A stretch of DNA of 62,000 nucleotides from Diphasiastrum complanatum (Eukaryota; Streptophyta; Lycopodiopsida; Lycopodiales; Lycopodiaceae): assembly GCA_029204225.1 (NCBI GenBank), contig CM055101.1:2162528-2224527 (forward strand), given 5' to 3'. Shown piece after piece: positions 22,711 to 34,792 of the stretch; position 1 is the stretch's first letter; each line of letters opens with the position of its first letter. A program made the position numbers and the translations under genes. Below the pieces are notes generated by a model. The model had not been told where the DNA came from. It worked only from the letters and a program-made list of their open reading frames with translations, and made no database searches.

Positions 22711-23640
22711 ATGGCTTCCAATGGTGGGATCATGCTAGAGTCTAGTGAAAGGTTGAGTTCATCAAACTACTCTACTTGGAAAGTGAGGATGGAGTCCTTA
22801 CTTGAGTTGAATGAACTCATGGACATAGTTGCATAAATTGAAGAGAGACCTCTCACACTTCAAGAGCAACAAAGGTTTGATAAGAAGGCCAAAAGGGCTC
22901 TTCATATCATTAAAATGAATGTTACAAATGAACTTCTCAAGGAAGTTGGAAAGTGTCAAAGTGCAAGTGAGGCATGGAATGCCTTAAAGAAGCTCTTTGA
23001 ATCAAAGTCCACATCTAGGGTATTGACCCTAAGGAGACAAATATTTTCTAGTAGGCAAAGAGAGGGTGAAAGTGCTCATGCATTTATCTTGAGAGTTAAG
23101 TCCCTAAGTGATGATTTAGCATGCATTGATGAGAACATAAAAGATGGTGAAATAGTCCAAGTTATGTTGAATGGTTTGCTAAATGAACATGCTAACCTTG
23201 TGCAAAGTTTTGCCATTCAAAGAGTCTTGCCAAGTGTGGTTGACTTGCAAGAAATCTTATTGGCTGAAGAACATAGGTTGCAATCAAAGCTTGATGGTGC
23301 ATCCTTGCAAGGTGGAGGTGAAGAGGCTTTCTTCACAAAAGGCAAATTCAAGGGCAAAGGTAAAGGCAAAGGGAAATGGTCCAAAGGTGGTAACTTTGAT
23401 CATGATGATCACTCTTCCTCTTCCTCTTCTACTAAGAACAATAAGTCAAAGTTCAAGTGCTTTTATTGTGGGATAAAAGGTCATTTTGCAAATGAATGTT
23501 ATAAGAAGAAAAGAGAGCAAGGAGAGAGGCAAGGAAATCTTACAATAGATGAGGAAGAACATAACACATGTGAATCACTTGTTATGACTTCAAGTTTGTT
23601 AGCCAACATAGATGATAATGATCCTTGGTGGATTGATAGT
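22711..23640 (+). pseudogene. Copia Gag and start of protease, truncated
   Basis: ATG at 22711 (MASNGGIMLE). One in-frame stop at about 22834 follows MDIVA. From 22915 the frame is open: INMNVTNELLKEVG-type capsid, SAHAFILRVKSLSDDL, a lysine-rich FKGKGKGKGKWSKGG, and a correct zinc knuckle CFYCGIKGHFANEC (C-X2-C-X4-H-X4-C). The protein stops at PWWIDS, the first residues of the protease core, where unrelated GA-rich sequence starts at about 23641. The rest of the element is missing from the window. Confidence 0.8.
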
Positions 23641-23709
23641 GAGATATAGAAAAACGATAGTGAGACAGTGAACGCTTTCTTTTTAGGCGAGTGAGAGAGC
23701 GAGCTAAAT

Positions 23710-23711
<2 letters not shown>

Positions 23712-23806
<95 letters not shown>

Positions 23807-23812
23807 AGAGAG
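23712..23812. repeat. (GA)n array
   Basis: GA dinucleotide run with a (GTGAGA)n-like stretch at 23775-23805. Confidence 0.9.
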
Positions 23813-24074
23813 ATATATAGTTAGACAGCGAGAGAGAGTGAGAGAACGAGATACAGAACGATAAAAAGGCAGGTAAAACAAAGCAAGGCACAGAGCACAA
23901 GGGCTTCTGAGCAGGAAAAAAAGGAAGATTCACTCAACAATAGAGCAAGATCCAACCATTTAATGGTATGCAATCTGTCATCATTTCTAACATTAAACTT
24001 TATATTTTCGCTATGATTTGTGGGCTGTCATTGCAAAAGAAATTTGCCCTGGCCAGTGCTCCACAGAAGTTGCA

Positions 24075-24182
24075 TGTGGGGCAGTGGCCATAGCAAAAAA
24101 AATTTACCCTGGCAACCCACCTTCATAGCACACCGAGGTGGGCTACTTGGGCAAAAAAAATTTGCCCTAGCCAGCACTCCAC
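24075..24182. mobile_element. Fold-back element copy 1 (degenerate)
   Basis: Arms share TGGCCATAGCAAAAAAAATT and its partner TTTGCCCTAGCCAGCACTCC around CAACCCACCTTCATAGCAC. The second half of the stem is shortened. Same family as 24542-24665. Confidence 0.55.
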
Positions 24183-24541
24183 TAAACTTTTTTGGCCCTA
24201 GCCAGTGCTCCATAGGAGCCTGTGGAGCACTGGCCAGGGCAAAAAAAATTTGCTTAAACAAAGATTATCTGAAAATGTCAGATCTTTGTTGCCAGAGCGT
24301 GTGGTATGTATTGTTCTTATTTTCTTTCTTACCGCAAGACAACTTGAAGATCATCATGAGCTTTTTGACTACTGAAAAGATGTAGCTACTTTGTGAACAA
24401 CGATTCTGCCAAATTTATTGTTTCGCAAATCAGAAAATTTTAAGTTAATTTATCTGCAATACTCTATTCAGATTAGGTGTGTTGTTGTCTCTCTCTGGTG
24501 TATAACAGTCATTGAGATGGATAAAATGTATCCTTTTGGGA

Positions 24542-24665
24542 CCTGTGGAGCGCTGGCCAGCGCAAAAAAATTTTGCCCTGCCAACCCACCTCCATAGCAC
24601 AGCGGAGTGCTATGGAGGTAGGCTGCCATAGCAAAAAAATTTTACCCTGGCCAACGCTCCACAGG
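24542..24665. mobile_element. Fold-back element copy 2 (palindrome, 59-bp arms)
   Basis: Left arm 24542-24600 and right arm 24607-24665 are inverted repeats, roughly 80% identical, around a 6-base spacer AGCGGA. Outer ends are CCTGTGGAGCG and CGCTCCACAGG. Inner arms are CCACCTCCATAGCAC and GTGCTATGGAGGTAGG. It carries no gene and could fold as a single long hairpin. Confidence 0.75.
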
Positions 24666-24681
24666 ATCTCTCTCACTCACG

Positions 24682-24682
<1 letters not shown>

Positions 24683-24760
<78 letters not shown>

Positions 24761-24820
24761 CTCTCTCTCTCTCTCCCCCTCCCTCTCCCTCTCCCTCTCC
24801 CTCTCCCTCTCCCTCTCCCT

Positions 24821-24880
<60 letters not shown>

Positions 24881-24897
24881 TACGCTCTCTCTCTCTC
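24683..24897. repeat. (CT)n / (CTCTCC)n array
   Basis: Pure TC, then a (CTCCCT)n block at about 24774-24832, then TC again. Starts just after fold-back copy 2. Confidence 0.9.
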
Positions 24898-25370
<473 letters not shown>

Positions 25371-25595
25371 GATTCTCACGATGCTCTCTCTCTCTCAGAT
25401 GCTCTCCCTTTCTGAGTCACTGTTCTCACGGTTCCTCTCTCTCATTCACGGTTCTAACGATTGATGTCTCTCTCTCTCTCTCTCACAATACATACCACAC
25501 GCCCTGGCAACAAAGATCTGACGTTGGAAGCAACCTTCCAATTTCAATATTAAGTTATCTCAGACATTTTCAGATAATCTAGAAAGTAGCACCTG

Positions 25596-25720
25596 CCTGC
25601 AGGGCGCTGGCCAGGGCAAAAAAATTTTGCCCTGGCATCCCACCTCCATGGCACGTCGGCTTGCTATGGAGGTGGGCTGCTAGGGCAAATTTTTTTGGAC
25701 CTGGCATACACCTCATAGGC
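25596..25720. mobile_element. Fold-back element copy 3
   Basis: Arms run from CCTGCAGGGCGCTGGCCAGG on the left to CCTGGCATACACCTCATAGG on the right, around spacer 25655-25660. Inner stem CCCACCTCCATGGCAC pairs with TTGCTATGGAGGTGGG. Confidence 0.65.
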
Positions 25721-25989
25721 AGATCATATTCACTCATAACAAGGCCTTGAGAGATTAAAAAAGTATCAGTTTCAGCTTTTAGAGACAGTACCTTCACGAT
25801 CTCTATAGTCCAAACTAAGAGAGCATGTAGAGTGCTGGCCAGGGCTAAAAAAATTTGCCTAAACAAAGATTATCTGAAAATGTCATATCTTTGTTGCCAG
25901 AGCGTGTATTATTCTTATTTTCTTTCTTACCGCAAGACAACTTGAAGATCATCATTAGGTTTTTGACTACTGAAAAGATGTAGCTACTT

Positions 25990-27100
25990 ATGTTTGACAC
26001 ACCCATCAACGGTAGCCGGTTGCACAAGTACTGGTCACCACAGTAAGACAGATCCAGGCTGGTGGTGGCACATCACGAAAAGCTATTCAGCTCGGCCATC
26101 ACAACTAGATCTAGGAAGATCAAGCCAAATCAAGTTAGATCCATCAAGATTCGGCCAAATATGGCTAGACCGAGAAAAATCCATCAAGATCAAGGTAGGA
26201 TCAAAAGGGAAGCAGCTCATCAGATTACACCAATAAGCCTCCCAATTTGCAGATCAGAGACCTCGATCATAGTAACTACGGCAAAATAAGAATAAAATTT
26301 ACCCAAAACTAATGGATCTCCTACCAAATATCTATCAAAACTTCCAGAGAGTTACTAACAGTCAGATTACCAGTTTGCAAAAGTTAAAAATCAGAGAATC
26401 TCAAGATCTTGTCAAAAAACAATCTAAAAGAGCATTTTTTTCATGATTTTTGGAGAACCCCTAGGAGATGGCGCTTGAAACTTGGACATTCACTAGATCT
26501 GACCCAGATGCATCCATGAAAATCTTTGCGAGAGTTCCTATGGAGAAAACATCATTTTTTAGTGTATGTGAGGGTTCCATGAAGTAGAATCTTTAGAACC
26601 ATCAAACCAACCTTCGCAATCGGGATAAATGGAATCAAATCAGTGAAATTAGCCTATCTACATGGTCTGATCTTGAAAATCCAATCACAGGAACATGTTG
26701 TGTGCGAGCATTCACTCCTTGCAAGGAACCTTCGTAGGACAGTCAAATTTCTAAACTCTCACGGACTTCCATGAGGTCTTGCCAAAATTTGGGTGGAATT
26801 GAACACGGAAAAGTGGATTTCACCTAATTTGAAAAGTAATTTCTGCTATATGAGTGCTGAATTCGAGTCATTTGTCACCTTTGTTGGCGAGGCTCTGCTC
26901 AAATTTTCACTAAAATTTCCAAGTTCTTTGAATGCAACCAAATTTCATACAAGCCATCATCTGCATGCTCTAAATCCTGTGCTCTGAACTGCTATTCTTA
27001 CCATTCAGCACTTGTTATTCAAAATTTTTCTCGTTTCCACCTCTTTTTGTCTTTTCCACCGTTTTTTCTACTTTTTCGCACTTTAACTATCATTGCTAAC
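25990..27100 (+). mobile_element. Gypsy integrase C-terminus and spacer
   Basis: Starts with a frame reading VFDTPINGSRLHKYW, which resembles the last residues of a gypsy polyprotein integrase, then stops. About 1 kb of spacer follows, with repeated GCGAGAGTT-type words, before the accessory ORF at 27101. The region is collinear with 47408-48637. Its left end abuts the fold-back composite, so the rest of pol is missing. Confidence 0.5.
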
Positions 27101-30100
27101 ATGGCCTCCTCATCTTCTGACGACTCTAGCACCAAACAGGTGATCCAGCGTGAAATACCATCAGCCACCTAGATTTGGCCCTTGCCTTCTGAAGCCCTGA
27201 TTAAACCATGGCTCCAGATTGCAGGCCCACTTCTTGAAGCAATGAGTCTATACCCGACACTTTTTAACTCTGACATTAACATGGGCCTCGTCCTTTATGC
27301 TTATCCCACCTAGGACGCGAAGAAGTCACAATTTTATTTTCTGTACAAGGGTGTCACATACAAGGTATGGATTAACGCGGACTCAATGGTCGCCATCGAC
27401 ATTATGTCCAGTGACCACCAACCCATCTCCCATCGTCAGGCAAAAGCCCTGATCAAACCTTTCATCACCCAGACTGCACCAAAGATTCTGATCCAAACTA
27501 ACAACGATTACCTAATAGAGGCTATCATGGAACCAGTCATACAGGCGACTGCGCATCTGTTGAACAACTTTCTAGTTGTTTCAACATTTCGCAAGGACAA
27601 AATCCAGTCCACGGTGCTGAGTCAGATAGTGGAGTCATTCTTGGGATTCCTTGGGCCCACTGTTGTGCCATACAACTAGCATTCCTTCCTCATTCATGAG
27701 CTAACGGTCTCCATCAAACCCAACACCCGTGAATGTATCGCAGTAGTCCCCTTGCTGTGTAATTTTGCCTGTGCACTTCTCGAGACGAAAGTGCATGGTT
27801 TTTGTCGCTCCATCCTTCTATCTTCCATTGTGCCACACACTAACCTCTATCTACCATCTGCCACATCCACATCCTTCCAACCTGCAGTTACTGACACAAC
27901 GGCCAGCAAAAGAATACATGGCGATGTCCCTTCCTCCTCATCTCCACCTACCACCAAACGTTGTACCATCGTCACTTCCTCTTATGTACATCCCTCTCCT
28001 CATGTTTCTATTACTACTCCTCCTCTTTCTGTTCCACCCACATCGACTGCTTCTGTTTCCATTCTCGTCTCCTCTGTTGACACTACTTCTACCTTTGTTC
28101 CACTTTCTACTACCCGTTCCATTACTATCGCATCCTCCATTACTCTTGTTCCCACCGTTGTTCCTCTCCAGTTCAACCTTATGACTCTCAGTTGTCTCCG
28201 GACACTCTAGCGTGGATACAGATCATCAACTTTTCAACGCCACGCCAGATCACTTCCGCTCCATCTTCGCCTTTTGTACTCCACACCACACTCCAGTTCC
28301 CCTCTGTTTCACCCATTCTCTCATTTGGACAAACTGTTCCCATCCTTGTTTCCACTTGTGTTTCTCCCACACCATGCATTTTGTCGTCAAAGGTTGCTGA
28401 GGGCCACCAACTGTTGCTTGATGACGCATTTGTGCAGACAATATTCATTCCATTACCAGATCGGACAGATCCCACCATCCCAGATGACAAAAGGTCCCCT
28501 GATAACTTTATCGAAGACAACGACGACGACGCTGTACTAGTCATCGGGGCCACTACCACACAAGCCCCTATCATTGCCAATGTACCGGTTGCTCCAACGG
28601 ATTTAATGATGACATACCAAGCCTTGGAAACATACATCCAGGAGACGATAGCATCCAGGGCCACATTGGACAACTGGGTACTCCACTTGGCAACAAACAA
28701 CACCCAGTTGCGAGTGGAACTCATGAAGCTGCAGCAAGAGCTTCTTATAGCTCAACAACATGAACAAGACGGGCACCGGGAGATCGCCAAGTTGGAACAG
28801 AAGGAGGATGGCCTAAATCAATATATCCAGAGCCTCTCCAAAGTGCTGACAAATGCCTCCACGAAGGTGTGCGAGCTTCAGTATGAAGCATCCCAATGGC
28901 TTTAGGGCACAACTACAAATCTATGAAGCAGAGAATACGCGCCTGAGGGTGGAAGTGCAAGCACTACAAAGCGAAAAACTCGTTTGGTTAGCTCAACTCA
29001 CACCAGACTTAAAGTCGCTCTCTCAAGCAGAGATGAATCTCTTCAGGCATCAGGTGTAGGTGTATAGCCAAACCTTAAACAGCTATCAGGCGGAGTTCGA
29101 CAAATACTGGACAAGCGCAACTCACGAGCTCGCCCAGGCCAAACAAGCCCCCAAGGCTTGCCAGCAATATATGGAGAAGAAGACCCAACCAACCCCGGTG
29201 GTGATTCCAACGTCACCTGTTTTTTATGCTACACAGGCAAGCACTAGCCAGGACCAAGGCCAGCGGGCAGTAGAGGTGATAAGTCAGGATCAGGGGTCAG
29301 AAGGCCAAGACCAAGGACCAACTGATACGGGTGCTGAGACGCAGGACCAAGGGCAAGACACAGGTCCTAGACATAGCCACGAGGAAGGACAAGCCTCCTC
29401 ATCAAGAGGCTCGCGCACCATATCTGCCAGCCGGGCCTTCCGACGCCCAAAGTCCGTGGAGGAGAAAATCAACGAATTTCTAGCCAAGTATCTCCACGAG
29501 TCATCCAGAGGCGGCTGACAAATCTCATTTTTGGTGCAAACAATAAAACACAACGAGCTTCAAGCATTACTCGCCCTCCAACCACAACCAGAGTGGCACC
29601 AGCAACTCTTTGAACGGGACCTTGCGGCCATCAGGGCCTATGTGACAAGTCCACAACAACTACGAGTGAACGCACACTTCCTGCCATGCACACGATGATC
29701 CAAATGGGCGGAATGTGGGACCTCTTTGGACAAAATCACCATCCAAAACTTCAATTGGCCAAAGATTCATTCAGAGCATAGTTGGAATACGAATGTAGAT
29801 GCCCGAAGGGCTCTCACCCTATTTGCGAATAAGTATTTCAACTGCCCTGACCCAACAGTTCGTGCGGAAGCCACTTACGCCTGGGACTTAGAGCATTTAA
29901 TGGGGATTGAAACCAAGTGAGAAAATTTTCTCCCCCCCATATTCTTTGACCCTAATAAGGCGCTAGTCTCAGAAAAAGTAGAAGATCAACTGCCAGTCGC
30001 TCGAGTCTATTACCAAGCTGCATTCCTTGGCGATCCCTGGACGCGTAGATTCCAAACGTGGGTCGACCAAAACTGGCTAACAGAAGTCCACAAGTCCCTT

Positions 30101-30202
30101 CACACGCCCAAGGACTTGAAGAAAATGGACAGAATCAATTTCATGGAAGATGTCATGGGCTACCTGATTCACCAGAGATGGGCCAAAAAGACTGTGTACT
30201 AA
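27101..30202 (+). pseudogene. Large accessory ORF of gypsy element, copy 1
   Basis: One ancestral frame of about 1,030 codons between integrase and the 3' LTR, broken by several stops and shifts (TAG near 27170 and 27312, stop near 27677). In order: an N-terminal domain (PSAT, LIKPWLQIAGPLLEAM, ISHRQAKALIKPF, VIQATAHLLNNFLVV); a Ser/Thr/Pro-rich linker (about 27850-28200); an acidic stretch; a coiled coil (about 28590-28900: LATNNTQLRVELMKLQQELL); a second coiled coil (28900-29160); a Gln/Gly-rich QDQG repeat (29240-29370); and a C-terminal domain (FNWPKIHSEHSWNTN, ATYAWDLEHLMG, VEDQLPVARVYY). No transmembrane segment or enzyme motif is obvious. Position matches the extra or envelope-like ORFs of some plant gypsy lineages, but I recognise no family. 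Copy 2 at 48638 shares every part. Confidence 0.6.
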
Positions 30203-30248
30203 ACCGGCAGTGTGCCGAGGGACCCGCACTACTTCAGGCCATGGGTCC

Positions 30249-30647
30249 TGTTGGGGTTCAAAAAATTGTAAATAAATAATATTGGCCAATAAAATGTTTT
30301 GCGAGAGCATGGCATCGTGCACGTATAAGCCCATGGCCCAATGAGAATGCAAGTTGAGTTGTAAATAAAATAATAGACTTGGGCCCTTTTGTAATTAAAA
30401 TAAAACTTGAGGCCCAAAGTCAATTTTAAACTTAGAGTTTACTTTTTTAGAGTTGGGTCTAATTTTCATGATGAAGATAGTTTAGGGGAGTAGGCTTAGG
30501 GGTGTGTAGTATTAATGGTGGTAGAGTTAGAGAAAAAGTAGGAAACTAACTAAAAATAACATCTATTTATAGTTAGGCACCTATCTAGTGATCTAACCCT
30601 TGTTGACAGGCGGGAGGGCTATACTATGCGAGATCTTCGACCCTACA
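30249..30647 (+). mobile_element. Gypsy LTR family A copy 2, internally deleted
   Basis: Starts TGTTGGGGTTC after ATGGGTCC and ends CGACCCTACA. It is 399 bp against 802 bp in copy 1; about 400 bp in the middle (the promoter-bearing part) are missing. It is preceded by the end of the accessory ORF and its short tail, so it is a 3' LTR. The right flank is copia RNase H on the minus strand, which it interrupts. Confidence 0.75.
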
Positions 30648-32280
30648 CTTTGTAGCTTGAGAGGCTGCAATATACACTGATTCAGTGGAAGATAGAGCTA
30701 TTGAAGATTGCTTGCGACTGTTCTAGAAAATTGGACCATTGTTGAGAAAGAATGTAAATCCAGAAGTAGATCTACGAGTGTCTACATCTTCTGGCCAACT
30801 TGCATCTATGTAACCACTGAGTTAAGTGAGTTTGTCATTGCCGACTGTTCCATAACAAATGCAAAAGTCCATAGTAGCTCGAAGATATCTCATGACTCTG
30901 ATAAGAGCCTTCCAATGTGTTATACTAAGAATAGTCATATACTGACTAAGAGAGTTGACTGCAAAAGCTATGTTTGTCTTGGTACAGATCATGGCGTACA
31001 TAAGAGATCCTATAATAGAATGGTAAGGATACTCACGCATTTGCTGCTTCTCATGAATTGTTTGGAGACACTGAACTTGTGACAATTTGAGTCCTAGTAC
31101 CATTGGTGAGAGAGCTAACTTGCAATTCATCAGATTATATCTGACTAACATGTTGTAGATGTACCTCTGTTGTGTAATGTAGGCCATCTTCTATTTGTTG
31201 TCTCTGTGGATTTGTATACCAAGGTAGAAATGAGCTTCGCCCAGATCAGTCATGTCGAATTTGGAGGATAGCATTGTCTTGGCTTCTTTTATCAAATTGG
31301 TACTATTGCTGAAAAGCAATGTATCATCCACGTACAAAGTGATAATGATAAAAGACTGTTGCATTGCTTTGAAATAAACATTTGAATATGAAGAGCTATG
31401 TGTATAGCCGTGATCAATAAGAAAAGTATTGATCCTTTGAAACCATGCTTGAGCAGATTGCTTTAAGCCATAAGGTGCCTTATAGAGTTTACAAACATGA
31501 TTGTGCTTACCCTCGATAATATAACCTTCGGGTTGCACCATGTAAATTTCTTTTTCGATAACTCCATTGAGATATGCTATCTGTACATCCATTTGATGTA
31601 TTTCCAAATCTGCTACAGTGGCACATGATAACAAAAGTTGAATAGAAGAATACTTGACTATTGGACTGAAGGTCTCAATGTAATTGACATTGTATACCTG
31701 AAAAAATCCTCTAGCTACAAGTCATGCATTTCTTCTGTTGATGCTTCCATCTACGTTGTACTTGACTTTGAAAATCCATTTGCGATTATCAACTGTGTTT
31801 CTGTTGGCAGGTAATTTGACAATTGTCCACGTCTAGTTCTTGATAAGAGATGAATACTCTTTATCCATAGCTTCTTTCCAGAGATCTGAATCAGGCTTAC
31901 TGAGTGCCTCTTGGACAGATGTTGGTTCCTGAACAAGATAAGTTGCAGACTCGTCGATATACCGGTTAGATGGTCTGCTAGTCCTTGAAGATCTTCTGGG
32001 TAATACAGGAGATTGATTATTTTTATCATACTGTAGTTGCTGATCTGCAACATCATCATTTTCTGATTTGTCATTGATTTGTTGTTCGTCAAGAGTAGAG
32101 GAGCTTGGACCTTCAATAGGAATAGTTGACTGAGAAATTGGAAAGTTCAAAGCGTCAAGAGAATCTGATAGATCGGCTACATGGGGACTACCCTTTCCTT
32201 TGAGGTCTTGAAACTGATCTTCGATGAAGATGACATTCTGGCTAGTGAATATTTGCGACTCAATGGGATTGAACAACTTG
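30648..32280 (-). pseudogene. Copia reverse transcriptase and RNase H, minus strand
   Basis: Read on the minus strand: linker with PRRSSRTSRPSNRYID (about 31990); RT with MDVQIAYLNGVIEKEIYM, YKAPYGLKQSAQAWFQR, the catalytic box LYVDDTLLF and EAHFYLGIQIH; then HWKALIRVMRYLRATMD and the RNase H SSTESVYIAASQATK. RNase H is cut at 30648 by a gypsy LTR. Several stops and frame changes are present. The catalytic aspartates of YVDD are kept. Confidence 0.85.
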
Positions 32281-33303
32281 TAGGCTTGATATGAAGTAGT
32301 GTAGCTGATGAAAACACACTTGATACTCTAGAAGTCGAGCTTCTTCCTGAGATCACGGGATATCTACGAAAGGCAGTACATCCAAAAACTCGTAAGTTTC
32401 ATAAAGAAGGTTTGGTACCTGTCCAAACTTCGAATGGTGTTTTGTTTGAGAGGCCTTTAGTAGAACATCTGTTCTGAATATAGGTTGTTGAAACAGCTTC
32501 AGTCCAGAAGCACTTCGAAAGTGTTGCATGTGATAACATGCATTTTGCCGATTCAACTAAGGTTCTATTCTTTTATTCAGCAAGACCATTTGACTGAGGC
32601 CAATAGGAGGTAATATATTGTTGCTCAGTGCCGTTGTTAAGGTAGTACTCCTTGAATTCGTTGGAGATATATTTTCTTCCGTTATTTGATCTCAGTGCTT
32701 TGATTCATTTGCCAGTTTGATTATCAACATGCTCTTTGAATTGTCTGAATTTGATGAAAGCCTCTGATTTCTGTTCAATGAAATAAACAGCTGTTCTTCT
32801 CGAGAATTTGTCAATAAAGGTAATAAAATACTTTGCATCTAGCAATGAAGGAGTTTGCATAGGTCCACATATATCTGTATGAACAACATCCAACAGTCTT
32901 TTGCTGCATGCATATGGTTTGATCTAAAAGGAATCCTAGCCTGCTTTCCAAAGATACAACTATGACAGACACCAGAAGCATAGTCGAGATCAAGGACCAT
33001 GGATTGTCTGGACATGTTCATAATAGATGCATAATTCAAGTGTCCTAAGCGATGATGTCATAATAATGCTTTATTGACTAGAACAGAGGTTTTCAAGACT
33101 TGACTAGACTTAGAATAACAGTGTGCCAATCTATATAAGTAACTCTGCCTCTTACCGAGTGCAAGGATCTTATCACTCCTATCAACAATTTTGCATTGAT
33201 CAGATTCAAATTCTACCTTATGACCTAAATCTGTGATTCTACTCACTGATAATAAATTTGTAGAGAGTTTAGGAAGATACAAGACCTTTGATAGTAATTT
33301 GAA
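32281..33303 (-). pseudogene. Copia GAG-pre-integrase and integrase core
   Basis: Minus-strand frames give LYLPKLSTNLLSVSRITD, the zinc-binding HHRLGHLNYASI with CHSCIFGKQ, then integrase VHTDICGPM, YFITFIDKFSR and TSYWPQSNGLAE. It keeps the first Asp of the D,D-35-E site in HTDICGPM. The expected K/R at AE-KNR is replaced by a stop, and other stops occur. Confidence 0.8.
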
Positions 33304-34375
33304 TTAATCATGTTGGAACTGCAATCTTACAGTACCTTCACCTTCAATAGTGTGAGTACTATCGTCACCAAGATGAACAAATTTCTTCGTGATGTAAGGA
33401 GTGTAATAGTTGAAGATCTCACGTTGATTGGTCATATGTTGAGTTGCTCCAGAATCCAGAAACCATGAATCATCCAAAAATGCGCTTTGATCTTTGACCA
33501 TGAATGCACCTTCGTCCACTTTGATCTGGGGAGATGATGAAACTGTGTTTGCTTGTTGATCGGGTTGCTTGGTTGTGTTCTTCGCTTGGTGAATTCGGCA
33601 ATCCTTGATCTCATGGTTATTGCGCTTGCAATACCTACAAAACATCTTCCTCTTCGATTGTGGATTCGATGATTTTTCTTGACCTGGAGTTGGCTTCTGA
33701 TTCGTTGCAGCCTTCTTGGAGCTTTTTGCTTCTATCGCTTCAAGCCTTTGTTGACATATAGAGCCTGAGAGGAGGAAGTAGACGAAGTGTCTTGACTTCT
33801 TGTATTATCTTCTTGCAACAACATAGTAATAACTCTAGTAAGAGTTAAATTTGAGTGTGTCGATATGATCATCACTCAGTTCTCATATGTAGAGGGCAAG
33901 CTTGAAAGCAATGTCATAATTGCGTCTTGATCGTCTATGACTGATCCGACAGTGGCCATCTGTTGCAAGAGATTCTTAAACTGGTTAATGTGACTCTAAA
34001 GAGAATCACCAGTAGACATTTTAAATGTGTGAAGAATTTCCTTCGTAGATGTAACTTAGTAGTTACGTCCCTCACGTCATATAGTGAGTCCAAGATGTCT
34101 CAAATGTCTCTTGACGTTTTAGCTTCAGCTATGTGTCCAATTTGTGTATCTGATATATTGAGGATAATAAGCGTGAAAGCTTTACCGTCCTTCGATTTTC
34201 ACTTTGAGTCATTGTCTTCAGGTTTTACTTCTATACCTGTAACAACATCTCATAAGTTGCTGGCAATTAGCAAGGTCTTCATTTTAAATCTCACAAATGA
34301 TAATTGGATCCATTCAGCTTGTCTACAATACGACCAACTTTACTTTGAGAATCCTGTCATGTGCCAATCTTAGCA
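33304..34375 (-). pseudogene. Copia Gag and protease, decayed
   Basis: The open part (33645-33304) has zinc knuckle CRYCKRNNHEIKDC (C-X2-C-X4-H-X4-C), then the protease site DDSWFLDSGATQHMTNQ. Upstream Gag (33650-34375) is full of stops; LDGSNYH-like words near its N-terminus can still be read. Different lineage from the MASNGG Gags at 13991 and 22711. Confidence 0.75.
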
Positions 34376-34792
34376 TTCAAAACATCTAATCCATTCATTA
34401 AACATCAAATTACAATGGAAATGCAAGAAATCAACAAACTAGTAAAAAATTAAGAAGATGGCTAAAAGTAGCAAAACTTCACCAAATTAGGCAAAGTAAG
34501 GTATCTTTATTCATGATTGTTGATCATTCACAAGATAGAGGCCTGATTCTAGAACATGATCATAGCTCTCATGTGATTTTAGGCACATGAACCACTTTCC
34601 TCATCAAGAAAGCTCTCCAAGAGAAGCTTCAAGATCTCTTAAAACTCAAAATTACAAAATGAACAATAGCCCCCAAATTTAGCATGACTTCAGCTATTTA
34701 TAGTGGTAATTTGTGCCTCTACTATAAGTTTGGGGTATTATTTGGCTAATTTGGACAACCTATCCCTGGCAACGGTGCCTAACTATTTCTCT
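34376..34792 (-). other. Possible 5' leader or LTR with TATA, minus strand
   Basis: Lies upstream of the preceding Gag on the minus strand. CTATAAATAG (complement near 34694-34703) would serve as a TATA box. No tRNA-Met primer site found and no LTR pair in the window, so identity is uncertain. Confidence 0.3.

Noticed and set aside
23499-23933. 144-codon minus-strand frame
   Set aside because: Mostly SLSLSL from the GA array and the antisense of copia Gag; not a gene.
27765-28184. Second plus-strand frame in the Ser/Thr/Pro linker, hydrophobic-looking
   Set aside because: Out-of-frame reading of the low-complexity linker; the same part in copy 2 does not keep it.
28188-28724. 178-codon minus-strand frame
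   Set aside because: Antisense of the gypsy accessory ORF, whose plus-strand reading is conserved in a second copy.
33963-34373. 136-codon plus-strand frame
   Set aside because: Lies antisense to decayed copia Gag; no domain of its own.
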